A stretch of DNA of 64,000 nucleotides from Ardenticatenales bacterium (GTDB lineage: Bacteria > Chloroflexota > Anaerolineae > Promineifilales > Promineifilaceae). Positions 51,260-59,932 of the stretch are shown in pieces. Every line of letters starts with the position of its first letter. The stretch's first letter is position 1. The DNA is taken from assembly GCA_020634515.1 (NCBI GenBank), contig JACKBL010000003.1, positions 248,001 through 312,000 on the forward strand, in the 5' to 3' direction. The notes below the pieces were generated by a model. That model saw nothing but the letters and a program-made list of their open reading frames with translations, made no database searches and had not been told where the DNA came from. A program made the position numbers and the translations under genes.

Positions 51260-51826
51260 CTAATCCATTTCCGGCAGGAGCATGCCGTAATTGCCATCAC
51301 GCCGCTTGTAAACCACATTGATGGCCTGGCGGTCCGCGTTGAAGAATACGTAGAAATCGTGCCCCAACAACAGCATCTGGTCAATCGCTTCTTGCGCCGA
51401 CATCGGCATCAGCGGGAAGCGCTTCTCCCGCACGATAACGGCTCCCTCTTCGTCGAGTGCGCCAGCTTCTTCCGGCAAAGGCAGCGGCTCACCCAGATAT
51501 TCTGGCTCCGCCGCGCCGCGCCGATTACGACGCTGTTTACCGCGATACCGGCTGATCTGACGATAGATTTTGTCAATGACGGCGTCAATAGAAGCAAACA
51601 TATCATTGCTGCGTTCCTCGGCGCGCAAGATAGTACCGCGGCTATCCCGAATCGTGATCTGGGCAATCTGCCGCTCGACGGCACTGCGGGCGTTTTGTTC
51701 CGTCAGGTCTACGCGAACAGTTGCCAGATTGGGCATGTAGCGGTCCAGCCGTTCCGTTTTCTTGGCAACGTAGTTCTCCAGCCGGGGTGTCAGTTCCATG
51801 CTATGGGTATAGATCTCGAAGTCCAT
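51260..51826 (-). CDS. hpf: Ribosome hibernation promoting factor, long form
   Basis: 188 residues. The N-terminal S30AE domain (MDFEIYTHSMELTPRLENYVAKKTERLDRYM, IRAEERSNDMFASIDAVIDKIYRQI) is followed by a charged linker and the C-terminal dimerisation domain (REKRFPLMPMSAQEAIDQMLLLGHDFYVFFN). Long HPF pairs 70S ribosomes into inactive 100S dimers in stationary phase. A clear terminator ends the unit. Confidence 0.96.
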   Translation of the reverse strand: MDFEIYTHSMELTPRLENYVAKKTERLDRYMPNLATVRVDLTEQNARSAVERQIAQITIRDSRGTILRAEERSNDMFASIDAVIDKIYRQISRYRGKQRRNRRGAAEPEYLGEPLPLPEEAGALDEEGAVIVREKRFPLMPMSAQEAIDQMLLLGHDFYVFFNADRQAINVVYKRRDGNYGMLLPEMD

Positions 51827-51902
51827 AGTACTCTCCTTTAAGAATGGTGGTCAGGATAGTGTCGTTGTCCGCGAGCAGCGCGCTTGCGCGGATAGAATGC
51901 GA

Positions 51903-52664
51903 TCATCCGGTTCGCCCTCTGCGGGCAGCGCAGAAGGCAGCAACCGAACAGGTTCCCGCTTCTTGCAGAGCAAGGGTAGCGGCAGAAAGCGTTGCTCCGG
52001 TGGTGTACACATCATCGATCAGTAAAATGTGTTTGTTTTGTACCCGTTGCGGATCGGCGACAAATGCGCCGGCGACGTTGGCGTGCCGCTCAATGGCATT
52101 GAGGCCAACCTGCGGCGTTGTGTAACGAATGCGCTGTAAGGCCTTTTCGTCAACCGGTATTCGCCAGTGGTGGGCGAGTTCCCGCGCCAGCAGCGTCGAT
52201 TGATTATACCCTCTTTGGCGCTGACGTACGGGGTGCAATGGCACAGGCACAAGCAGTTCCGGCGGATTGTGCCACTGCACCGGGTGACGCAGCATCAATT
52301 CTACCAGTGGCGCAGCCAGGGCAAAAGCGCCTTTATATTTCATTTGATGAATGATAGTCGATATAGGCTCAGTATACAAGAAGGCGGCGTGTACCTGGTC
52401 CATGGGCGTGGCATTGTGCCGGCATGACCAACACCGCTCCACCGTTTGCGCCATGCGCCGACCGCAGCGGAGACACATCGGCCAGTCAATGGGGATGGCG
52501 CGCATACGGCACTCAGCGCAAATTAGTTCCCCGGGGCGCCGGCAGCCACCACACGCGGAAGGCACAAAGAATGAAGAAATGCGCGTCAGCCAGGAAAGCA
52601 CCCGCTGCGCGCCAGCATGAATGTCTGGCAAACCAACTACCCCACGCGGCTCGCCCAGGCTCAT
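51903..52664 (-). CDS. comF: ComF-family phosphoribosyltransferase-like protein
   Basis: 253 residues. An N-terminal zinc ribbon (CGGCRRPGELICAEC ... CLRCGRR ... CWSC) precedes the PRTase fold with AALKYKG-type region IIHQMKYKGAF, VPVPLHPVRQRQRGYNQSTLLARELA and the PRPP loop ILLIDDVYTTGATLSAA. ComF is linked to uptake of transforming DNA, possibly in nucleotide salvage or DNA translocation, though its reaction is unproved. No Shine-Dalgarno sequence stands out for the ATG at 52664. Confidence 0.93.
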   Translation of the reverse strand: MSLGEPRGVVGLPDIHAGAQRVLSWLTRISSFFVPSACGGCRRPGELICAECRMRAIPIDWPMCLRCGRRMAQTVERCWSCRHNATPMDQVHAAFLYTEPISTIIHQMKYKGAFALAAPLVELMLRHPVQWHNPPELLVPVPLHPVRQRQRGYNQSTLLARELAHHWRIPVDEKALQRIRYTTPQVGLNAIERHANVAGAFVADPQRVQNKHILLIDDVYTTGATLSAATLALQEAGTCSVAAFCAARRGRTG

Positions 52665-52785
52665 GGCGAACCGTCAACTCAGTTTATGGCTGGCTCTATG
52701 GCATTCCAGCTTAAAGAAAAAATGCCGGCAAAATACAACCTTTCCGACCGGCGAATCCCTGGCCCCCTGGCATACGCCAACCGGT

Positions 52786-53727
52786 TTATCCGATTAAACC
52801 GCGCAGCGCGTCGCTGCGAATGACCTGGAAGATCGCCGGACCCAACAACACAAGCAAAATCGATGGAAAAATCAAAAACACCAGCGGAATCGTCATCTTC
52901 ACGGGAGCCTGGTGCGCCAGTTCCTCCGCCCGCTGCCGTCGCCGAATACGCATCTGCTCCGACTGAATCCGCAGCACCTTGCCGATGCTCACGCCCAACT
53001 GGTCGGCCTGCAAAATCGAAGCCACAAAGCTGCTCACATCGGGCACATCGGCGCGATCCGACATATCTCGCAGCGCCTGCCGCCGCGACTTCCCCAATTG
53101 CAGTTCATTGACCACGCGCGCAAACTCCTGCGAAAGTGGATCATCCCACTTCCCCGCCACCTGCGCCATAGCCCCATCAAACGTCAGGCCCGCATCGACG
53201 CAAATCGTCATCAAGTCCAGCGCATCGGGGAACTTCTTGATAATGGCCTGCTTGCGTCGGTCAATGCGCGAGCGCAAAAGCATGTGCGGCAAAATCATGC
53301 CGATGGCAAACGCCGCCAACGAATACAGCAGTCGCTTGTTTGGCTCAGGCGGCTGCCCCACGCGCACCATCATCAAGAACATGAGCGCGGAAAAACCCAC
53401 CGTGAAAACGCCGCTGTAAACCCAAAACTCAGCCGCCGTCATGTTGCGCGGACTGCCCGCCAGTTCCAACCGCCGCGTCGTACTATCCAACACCGATTGC
53501 GGCGTCATGCGCACGACCAGTTTGCTCAATCGCCGCACCAGAGGAACCAACACCCGGTCAGAAAATGGAAGCGATAACTCAATCTCTTCGATGGAGGCGA
53601 TTTCTTCCCGCGCCGCATACTCTTCAATACGGTCTGCCAGTGGATCACCCTCCGAGCGGCGCAGCAGGAGGACGGAGCCAACCACCAGCACGGCTGCCAG
53701 CAACAAAATCACGACTGCTTGCATCAT
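52786..53727 (-). CDS. tadC: Tad pilus inner-membrane platform protein TadC
   Basis: 313 residues with the T2SSF domain plan: an N-terminal span (AVVILLLAAVLVVGSVLLL), two central spans (VYSGVFTVGFSALMFLMMV, LYSLAAFAIGMILPHML), the conserved FPDALDLMTICVDAGLTFDGAMAQVA, and a C-terminal span (IPLVFLIFPSILLVLLGPAIF). TadB and TadC form the platform that couples the ATPase to pilin extrusion. It is last in the tad gene order here and separated from tadB by a 360-base repeat-filled gap. Confidence 0.93.
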   Translation of the reverse strand: MMQAVVILLLAAVLVVGSVLLLRRSEGDPLADRIEEYAAREEIASIEEIELSLPFSDRVLVPLVRRLSKLVVRMTPQSVLDSTTRRLELAGSPRNMTAAEFWVYSGVFTVGFSALMFLMMVRVGQPPEPNKRLLYSLAAFAIGMILPHMLLRSRIDRRKQAIIKKFPDALDLMTICVDAGLTFDGAMAQVAGKWDDPLSQEFARVVNELQLGKSRRQALRDMSDRADVPDVSSFVASILQADQLGVSIGKVLRIQSEQMRIRRRQRAEELAHQAPVKMTIPLVFLIFPSILLVLLGPAIFQVIRSDALRGLIG

Positions 53728-53746
53728 CTACCTCTCCTGGCGCTTA

Positions 53747-53804
53747 GTAACCGTCCGAAAATGACTTCACACTTTTCCGCTAACTTGATTGCGGACAGCC
53801 ACTT
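53747..53804. repeat. Family F repeat, short copy
   Basis: GTAACCGTCCGAAAATGACTTCACAC ... GATTGCGGACAGCCACTTA, matching both ends of the element at 46763. The 363-base gap 53728-54090 holds F, C, B and A repeats; no gene seen. Confidence 0.7.
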
Positions 53805-53893
53805 AGGGTGCATCCGTTAACAGAGGCTTTGCTCAGGAATTGACGGATGCGCTGAAAGGGTTCTTACTTACCGGATAATCCGAAGTTGATTTT
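53803..53893. repeat. Family C repeat between tadB and tadC
   Basis: TAGGGTGCATCCGTTAACAG ... TTGACGGATGCGC, AAGGGTTCTTA, GGATAATCCGAAGTTGATT. Confidence 0.8.
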
Positions 53894-53936
53894 GCGCCAG
53901 TCCTTAGGCCAATCGGGAACGCGCGGTACGGCACGC

Positions 53937-54026
53937 TAAGGACTGACGATGAAAAAAGTACGGAATTGCATCGTCAGTTTGCAGGAACGGTAGAACTTCG
54001 TTGTCTTATTCAATTTCCGTTCCTAG
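53937..54026. repeat. Family B repeat, inverted relative to 46331
   Basis: TAAGGACTGACGATG ... CATCGTCAG ... GGAACGG ... AACTTCGTTG ... CCGTTCCTAG. Followed by the A flank in reverse (GTAACTACTAACGCTCTC). Confidence 0.8.
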
Positions 54027-54090
54027 ACGTAACTACTAACGCTCTCTGGAGATGGGACCAATTTTCTCTGGTGGAGCTTAGCAGTTACCG

Positions 54091-55083
54091 CTAAACTTCG
54101 ATGTTCACGATTTTGCGGATCACGGCCACGCCAGCGAGAATCATCAGCAGGCCGCTGGCAATCACCAACCAACCACAAGGCAGCACGTTGGTAAGGATAA
54201 AAGGGCGCTCCATCACCCAGAGTTCGCCCATGTAGGTAGGATTCAGTCGGTAGAGGATGAGGGTGAGGAATAGGGGCAGCAGCCCTACGATCCAACCGGA
54301 AACGCGGCCTTGTGCCGTCAGGGTGCGGATTTCGCCCTTGATGCGCACACGCTCTCGAATCGTGAAACTGATGATGTCCAAAATTTCGGCGAGATTACCG
54401 CCGACTTCACGTTGGATGTTGACGGCCGTGACCACGAGATCCAGGTCGTCGCTGGGGACGCGGCGCAACATGTTGTTCAACGCCTGCGGGAGGCTCAAGC
54501 CCAGGCGGACTTCCTGCACAACGCGCTCGAATTCTCTGGAGACAGGCGGCGGCAGTTCGGTGGCAATAGTTTCCATGGCCAGCAGCACACTGTAGCCGGA
54601 GCGAAGCGAGTTCACCCACAGGTTGAGGGTGTCGCTAAGTTGCTTGTCAAAGGCGACCAGGCGACTAGAAGCCTTAAAAGAGAGGTACAGGCGAGGCACA
54701 CGCAAGCCGATGATTGCGCCGGCGATGCCCAAAATAAGGGAATCACCAAAGAACGAGTAGCTCAAGAATCCCAGGCCGATGCAGACGCCAATTTGCAGCA
54801 GAATGTATTCGTGGACGTGCAATTTGACATCGGCGCGGGAAATGCGGTCACGGATTTTGGCCCCAAAACCACGACTGGCGAGGACGTTATCGAATCGGTC
54901 GCCGGCTCCCTCTTTGCGCCGGCTGACCGAGGGTGCTTCCGGCATGGCCAGGGCGGTGGGGCTGCCTACGAACTCTTCCAGGCGTTCGTCTACGGAACTG
55001 CCCCCACCAGCAAGCAGGCCAATGCCGGCACCAAATAGCATCAACGCGCCCAATCCAAGAATGATCAAGAGGTAGGGTGACAT
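54091..55083 (-). CDS. tadB: Tad pilus inner-membrane platform protein TadB
   Basis: 330 residues. An N-terminal span (YLLIILGLGALMLFGAGIGLL), a cytoplasmic region, a middle pair (LLQIGVCIGLGFLSYSFF, LILGIAGAIIGLRVP), the T2SSF core (LNLWVNSLRSGYSVLLAMETIA, REFERVVQEVRLGLSLPQALNNML) and C-terminal spans (GWIVGLLPLFLTLILYRL, LVIASGLLMILAGVAVI). It acts with TadC and the ATPase TadA encoded just upstream. Confidence 0.94.
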   Translation of the reverse strand: MSPYLLIILGLGALMLFGAGIGLLAGGGSSVDERLEEFVGSPTALAMPEAPSVSRRKEGAGDRFDNVLASRGFGAKIRDRISRADVKLHVHEYILLQIGVCIGLGFLSYSFFGDSLILGIAGAIIGLRVPRLYLSFKASSRLVAFDKQLSDTLNLWVNSLRSGYSVLLAMETIATELPPPVSREFERVVQEVRLGLSLPQALNNMLRRVPSDDLDLVVTAVNIQREVGGNLAEILDIISFTIRERVRIKGEIRTLTAQGRVSGWIVGLLPLFLTLILYRLNPTYMGELWVMERPFILTNVLPCGWLVIASGLLMILAGVAVIRKIVNIEV

Positions 55084-55106
55084 CAGTCAGTACTCCTTCG
55101 GGTTCG

Positions 55107-55197
55107 CTTGGAATTGGCTTTGGACTTTCCAATGCATAAGAACCCTTCAAGCGCATTCGTCAATTCCCGAGCGAAGCCTTTGTTAACGGATGCGCCC
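55107..55197. repeat. Family C repeat between tadA and tadB (inverted)
   Basis: AAGAACCCTTCAAGCGCATTCG ... CAATTCCCGAGCGAAGCC ... TTAACGGATGCGCCC: reverse orientation of the 49823 copy. Confidence 0.8.
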
Positions 55198-55221
55198 TTC
55201 GCTCCGTGCGTGCCGGCATTT

Positions 55222-56598
55222 TCATCGAGAACGCGCTCCAATTCCAAAAATCGACGGCGGCAGCGTAATCCCTGCCTCCTGCAACCGGTACATAAACTTG
55301 GGGCGCAGCCCCGTGGGACGCAGCCTTCCGATCACCCGCCCATTTTCCAGCCCCGTCTGCTCAAATCGGAAGATCTCCGACATCGTAATCACATCCCCCT
55401 CCATCCCCTGAATCTCGCTAATTGACGTCACCTTACGTGTGCCATCACGCATACGCTCCTGCTGCACCACCAGGTCAACCGCCGAAGCGATTTGCTCACG
55501 AATCGCCCGGTGCGGCAGGTCCATGCCGGCCATCAACACCAACGTCTCCAGGCGGGCCAGCATGTCGCGCGGGCTGTTCGCGTGCAGTGTCGTCAGGCTG
55601 CCATCATGACCCGTATTCATCGCCTGTAACATATCCAGCGCCTCACCGCCGCGGACCTCGCCGACTACAATACGGTCGGGGCGCATACGCAGTGAGTTAA
55701 TCACCAGGTCTTGAATCGTTACCTGGCCGCGCCCCTCCACGTTCGGCGGGCGCGATTCCAGCGTGACCACATGCTCCTGGCGCAGTTGCAATTCAGCGGC
55801 GTTTTCAATGGTGACGATACGATCATTGTTCGGAATGAAGCCGGAAAGGATATTCAGCAGCGTGGTCTTCCCAGAACCTGTACCGCCCGAAATAATCACG
55901 TTGACTTTGGCGATGACGCACGCCTTCAAAAACTCAACGGCTTCCGGCGTGATGGAACCTAATTCAATCAGGTTTTCCACAGTCAGCGGCGTCTTCGAGA
56001 AAATACGGATGGTCAAAGTAGGACCTACCAGAGAGATGGGGGGAATGACGGCATTGACGCGGGATCCATCGGGCAGGCGGGCATCCACCATCGGCGAACC
56101 CTCGTCGATGCGCCGCCCCAGGGGGGCAACAATGCGGTCAATGATGCGCATGAGATGGTCGTTGTTCTCAAAGGTGACGGGCGTCTTGATGATGCGCCCT
56201 TTCTGTTCAATGTAGACATTCTTGGGACCATTGACCATAATTTCCGTGATGTCATCGTTACCCAGGAACTGTTCCAGCGGACCAAAACCGAGGATTTCGG
56301 CAACGATGGACTCGAACAGCTTTTGTTTTTCACTACGACTGAGGACGCTGCTGCGCTCTTCTTGCAGCATGGCCTCAAACATCTCCTGGATGGTGGCGCG
56401 CACTTCGGATGTCTGGGTGATGTCCATGCTGGGGTCCAGTTCCGCTATGAGCTTCTGCTGGATACGGGTCTTCATGTCGGTGTAGGCGTCGCGGGAGGTG
56501 GCGACGGGAGAGGCCCGCTTGATGCGCAAGTCTTGCAGCGTAGACTGTTCGGCTTGGTCAGGTCTCTGGTTGCGTTCAATGCGATTCAATAAGGACAT
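55222..56598 (-). CDS. tadA: Tad pilus assembly/retraction ATPase TadA (CpaF)
   Basis: 458 residues. A helical N-terminal domain is followed by the secretion-ATPase core: GFGPLEQFLGNDDITEIMVNGP, Walker A ISGGTGSGKTTLLN near 235, Asp box TIENAAELQLRQEHVVTLESRP, Walker B RMRPDRIVVGEVRGGEALDML, His box TGHDGSLTTLHAN. The hexameric ATPase drives Flp pilus extension and, in Caulobacter, retraction. It has one Walker A and no DotB-like fusions. Confidence 0.97.
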   Translation of the reverse strand: MSLLNRIERNQRPDQAEQSTLQDLRIKRASPVATSRDAYTDMKTRIQQKLIAELDPSMDITQTSEVRATIQEMFEAMLQEERSSVLSRSEKQKLFESIVAEILGFGPLEQFLGNDDITEIMVNGPKNVYIEQKGRIIKTPVTFENNDHLMRIIDRIVAPLGRRIDEGSPMVDARLPDGSRVNAVIPPISLVGPTLTIRIFSKTPLTVENLIELGSITPEAVEFLKACVIAKVNVIISGGTGSGKTTLLNILSGFIPNNDRIVTIENAAELQLRQEHVVTLESRPPNVEGRGQVTIQDLVINSLRMRPDRIVVGEVRGGEALDMLQAMNTGHDGSLTTLHANSPRDMLARLETLVLMAGMDLPHRAIREQIASAVDLVVQQERMRDGTRKVTSISEIQGMEGDVITMSEIFRFEQTGLENGRVIGRLRPTGLRPKFMYRLQEAGITLPPSIFGIGARSR

Positions 56599-56755
56599 TT
56601 CGTTTCTCCACCAACCGGGCCGCGCATCAGAGAAAAAACCCTAATGGGCGTCAGCGCGGTGTCAATACAAACAAGTGAGACGCACTTCTACCGGGTGTCG
56701 CGCCTGCGCAAATGGCGTTCATAAGCGCATCGCACCTCTGGATGGTGCTCAGCGC

Positions 56756-58003
56756 TCAGCGCGTATTAAAAAGACGGCTCAGTCGGGTCGTCAGACGACT
56801 ATCTGTTTCCAGTTGGAGTTCGGGTTCCGGCTGCAATTTGTCTAACAAGGTGTCGCCCAGTGTGGTCAGGGCGGTGGCAATAGGGCGGCGTTGGGCAGGA
56901 CCGGAAACCAGGGCGTAACCGCGGGTGGCGGCGGTGATAGCGGCGAGGTCGTCTTCGGGTATGGTAGCGAGTACGGGTTGTTTGAGAATGCCGGCAATAT
57001 CCTTCACGGAAATCCCCAATTTCGACGACACGCGATTCACCACTAACATGATCTTCGACGGTCGATATTCCAGACTGTACGCCAGATCATAAAACAAGCT
57101 GGCGCTCTTCAAATTCGGCAAATCTTGTTGCGTCACCAATAACACATGGTCCGCCTGATCCAGCAGCGCCAGCGTCACTTCCGACAACTCACGGCTTGTA
57201 TCCACCACGACATACGAAAACATCCCACGCAGGAACTTCAGCAATTTCTCCAGCCGCTCCGTCGTCACCAGTTCCGCCATTTCCGGACGCGGCGGCGCCA
57301 GCAGCACCTTCAGCCCGCTGGAATGCGTCAGCAGCACACTGCCTATCAAGTCTGCATCCAATTCCCCCGTACGCTCAATCAAGTCCAGAATGGTAGCCGC
57401 CGATTTCATGTTCAACATCACGCCCACGTCGCCAAACTGAAAACTCCCGTCCAGCAGCAACGTAGCGTGACCATTCATGGCAAAATGCACGGCTGTATTC
57501 ACGGCAATCGTTGAACACCCGCTGCCCCCCTTCGGGCTATAAACCGCCAGCATTTTCCCTTCTCGCTGGCGCTCTGCCCCATTGTTTCCCATTTCGTAAT
57601 GGTTACGCGGCTGCGGGGCCAGCCGCGGACGCGATTCATACACGCTGCGCACCGCCGCCGACAACTGCTCACCCGAAAAGGGTTTCATCAGAAAATCGCG
57701 CGCCCCCGCGAGCATAGCGCGGCGTAAATAGTCCGCCTCGCTCTGCACCGACATGATCACAATTTGCGTGCCGGGAACGGCCTGGATGATCGCACGGCTG
57801 GCGACAATTCCATCCACCCCGGGCATGTTTATATCCATCAACACCACATCTGGCTGCAGGTTCTTTACCAAAGCAATGGCTTCCTCGCCGCTGCTGGCTT
57901 GACCAACAACCTCAATATCAGGCTCGAATTGCAGCAACTTGGCTACATTCTGCCTCGTTTCTACCAGGTCATCTACAATGAGGACACGTATTTTTGTGGA
58001 CAT
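56756..58003 (-). CDS. tadZ: TadZ/CpaE: receiver domain fused to ParA/MinD-type ATPase
   Basis: 415 residues from ATG 58003. The receiver domain (1-125) has all phosphorylation landmarks: VLIVDD acidic pair, DVVLMDINMPG with the phospho-Asp, Ser in IVIMSVQ, and Lys in FLMKPF. The second part has a deviant Walker A SPKGGSGCSTIAVN, VVDTSRELSEVTLALLDQADHVLL and a C-terminal helical end. TadZ/CpaE targets the Tad machine to a cell pole. In many CpaE proteins the receiver has lost its Asp; here it is intact, so it may be phosphorylated, perhaps by the nearby kinase. Confidence 0.92.
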   Translation of the reverse strand: MSTKIRVLIVDDLVETRQNVAKLLQFEPDIEVVGQASSGEEAIALVKNLQPDVVLMDINMPGVDGIVASRAIIQAVPGTQIVIMSVQSEADYLRRAMLAGARDFLMKPFSGEQLSAAVRSVYESRPRLAPQPRNHYEMGNNGAERQREGKMLAVYSPKGGSGCSTIAVNTAVHFAMNGHATLLLDGSFQFGDVGVMLNMKSAATILDLIERTGELDADLIGSVLLTHSSGLKVLLAPPRPEMAELVTTERLEKLLKFLRGMFSYVVVDTSRELSEVTLALLDQADHVLLVTQQDLPNLKSASLFYDLAYSLEYRPSKIMLVVNRVSSKLGISVKDIAGILKQPVLATIPEDDLAAITAATRGYALVSGPAQRRPIATALTTLGDTLLDKLQPEPELQLETDSRLTTRLSRLFNTR

Positions 58004-58300
58004 GGATATGCAGAAGAAATACGGCAATCAAAGCGGGAGACAAGTGGAACAAGAATGATTTTCACAACCATTCCGGCTTCGTAATTATACAAGGTTGATG
58101 AACAGGGTGAAGGCTACCAGATCACCTATTTGTCCTACTGCCAACGGGTAGCCGGGAAACGACCCGTCTGGTTTCCTGCCAGCCTCAGTATCTTCTCAAT
58201 AATCTGCTGAAACCGTTTGACGCTTCCCGAAACCAGGCGCTCCTGTGACGATAAGGACTGACGATGAAATAACGGTTGAGCCTTTAGCCTCGCTCCCCCC

Positions 58301-58337
58301 AAAAAAAAAGCCCTATCAATACAATTGATAGGGCTTT
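58301..58337 (-). terminator. Rho-independent terminator after flp
   Basis: On the minus strand a stem of at least 11 bp (GCCCTATCAAT / ATTGATAGGGC, extended by A-T pairs), a 3-base loop, then T9 (58309-58301), 35 bases beyond the flp stop. A family B fragment lies just beyond (58252-58275). The rest of the tadZ-flp gap shows no gene. Confidence 0.92.
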
Positions 58338-58371
58338 AGCCTTACGGCAAAAAGGAGTGTCGGACAAAGGC

Positions 58372-58527
58372 TTAGGCGCCGCTGAGTCCGTAGGTGATCT
58401 TGCTGAAGACGTTGCCAATCTGCGGCCCCAGGAGGGTCAAGATGGCGATGACGACGACCGCGACCAACACCAGGACCAGTGCATACTCTACCAGACCCTG
58501 ACCTTCTTCACGATGTAAAAACAACAT
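58372..58527 (-). CDS. flp: Flp-type IVb pilin
   Basis: 51 residues from ATG 58527, with AGGAGG eight bases upstream. A nine-residue leader (MLFLHREEG) ends in Gly, then QGLVEYALVLVLVAV: cleavage after Gly gives Glu at +5 and Tyr at +6, the hallmark of Flp prepilins processed by TadV/CpaA. The mature peptide has one hydrophobic helix and a short tail (GPQIGNVFSKITYGLSGA). It is the fibre subunit of the Tad pilus. It has its own terminator. No prepilin peptidase gene is in the window. Confidence 0.93.
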   Translation of the reverse strand: MLFLHREEGQGLVEYALVLVLVAVVVIAILTLLGPQIGNVFSKITYGLSGA

Positions 58528-58576
58528 TTCCAGTACCTCCTAACGATAATTTGGATTGCACAAATGAACTTTGATA

Positions 58577-58590
58577 ATACCAAACGGTAT
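58577..58590. promoter_or_regulatory. Palindrome upstream of flp
   Basis: ATACC-AAAC-GGTAT lies about 50 bases before the flp ATG in the AT-rich leader region; it could be an operator for the pilin gene. No clear -35/-10 pair was found. The remaining bases to 58752 show nothing else. Confidence 0.4.
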
Positions 58591-58752
58591 GAGCAAATGA
58601 TAGGCGATGGCCCACTCTAAAGCAATAGGATCGTGGTACTCAAAAAAGGGTGGGCATACGAGAATAGCGCGACCCATATTGATGTTTTTCACCGGTTGGT
58701 GACGCATCTAACCACCACTCGCCACGAAAATCGGTCTGCGTATGTCATCTTT

Positions 58753-59820
58753 TCACGTTCCCACGGTTTGAGCCACAGGAATGACGAATTCCGCCCGCGT
58801 TCCCTGCCCCAGGTTGCTTTGCAGCGTCAACTCGCCGCCCAACATCCCCAGCCGGTCACGAATCGAAGGCAGCCCGATGGTACCCCGCGCCACCGTGCTA
58901 AACGTATCGTCCACGATAAAGCCACTGCCATTGTCCTCGACAACCGCCAGCACTCTGTCTTCCCCCATGTCCAGATGCACCTGAACTTGTGTCGGCTGCG
59001 CGTGCTTGCGCGCATTGTTCAGCAGCTCTTGCACGGCGCGGAAGATCGTCACCTCAATATGGCCCTCCAGGCGACGCTCAATGCCCGTCACCGTGATGGA
59101 CACCGGCACGCCGCTCTGTTCCTGAAAAGCCTCCACGTAGCGCCGTAGCGTGGGAACAACGCCCAGGTCATCCAACATCATCGGGCGCAAATCAAAAATG
59201 AAATTCTTGATAGCGCCAAAGGTGGCGGCGGCGGCACTTTTGAGCGCGTTCAGTTCCGCGCGCGCGCGATCCGCGTCCGTGTCAAAGAACCGCTGGCAAA
59301 TCTCCGCCTGCAAGATGAAATTACTTAGCGAAGAAGCGGGACCATCGTGCATCCGCCGCACCAGGCTCTGGCGCTCTACTTCCTGCGCCTGGATCACCCG
59401 CACGACATCGGACTGATCCCCAGATCGGCTGCGCGGGCGATTAGGCAACATCCCAATGCCGTCCGTGGTATGCAGGAGGCGACGCTGGAACTCCGCCAGC
59501 CGCTCCAGGTTTCGTTGATCGCTTTGCAACTTCTCCAGTTGGCCCCGCATCGTGAAGAGGCGCTGCTGCGCCGTTTGCAACGCCTCATACGCCTCCTTGA
59601 TGTCGTCCCTGGGAACTGTTTCGAAATTGGCCTGAAGCTGGCGCACGTAATTGGCGACCTGCGCATTCCGCTGCGCCAGCCGTTCTACTTCCGCCGCGCT
59701 CTGTTGAATGAGGAGATCGATCTCTTTCAATTCACGCTGCGTTTGTTCATGGTCTTTGATCGTCTCCTCAATCAGCGCTTGCAGCGAGAAGTCTTCTTTA
59801 ATGGCCGCTTTTTCCGCCAT
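58753..59820 (-). CDS. Sensor histidine kinase, DegS/NarX-type (HisKA_3)
   Basis: 355 residues from ATG 59820, AGGAG about ten bases upstream. No membrane span; a long coiled coil covers residues 20-120 (TQRELKEIDLLIQQSAAEVERL). The HisKA_3 helix reads QSLVRRMHDGPASSLSNFILQ with the phosphorylated His, then the ATPase domain with FRAVQELLNNARKHAQPTQV (N-box), VEDNGSGFIVDD (G1) and GTIGLPSIRDRLGMLGGEL. A cytoplasmic DegS-like sensor for an internal or protein-borne signal. The partner regulator gene lies directly upstream. Confidence 0.95.
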   Translation of the reverse strand: MAEKAAIKEDFSLQALIEETIKDHEQTQRELKEIDLLIQQSAAEVERLAQRNAQVANYVRQLQANFETVPRDDIKEAYEALQTAQQRLFTMRGQLEKLQSDQRNLERLAEFQRRLLHTTDGIGMLPNRPRSRSGDQSDVVRVIQAQEVERQSLVRRMHDGPASSLSNFILQAEICQRFFDTDADRARAELNALKSAAAATFGAIKNFIFDLRPMMLDDLGVVPTLRRYVEAFQEQSGVPVSITVTGIERRLEGHIEVTIFRAVQELLNNARKHAQPTQVQVHLDMGEDRVLAVVEDNGSGFIVDDTFSTVARGTIGLPSIRDRLGMLGGELTLQSNLGQGTRAEFVIPVAQTVGT

Positions 59821-59837
59821 AGGCAAACACTCCTGGG

Positions 59838-59930
59838 GTTCGTTCCAAATTGGCTCTGAATTTTCCGCCAGACACGAACCCTTCTAGCACATCCGTCAGT
59901 TTCTGAGCGACGCCCTTAAAACGGATGCCC
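59838..59930. repeat. Family C repeat between kinase and regulator genes (inverted)
   Basis: GTTCCAAATTGGCTCTGAATTT ... GAACCCTTCTAGCACATCCG ... CCTTAAAACGGATGC; diverged. Confidence 0.7.
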
Positions 59931-59932
59931 CC

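Noticed and set aside
52684..52823. Small plus-strand frame of 45 codons after comF
   Set aside because: Its 3' end overlaps the C-terminus of tadC in antisense, it lacks a ribosome site, and its composition is unremarkable.
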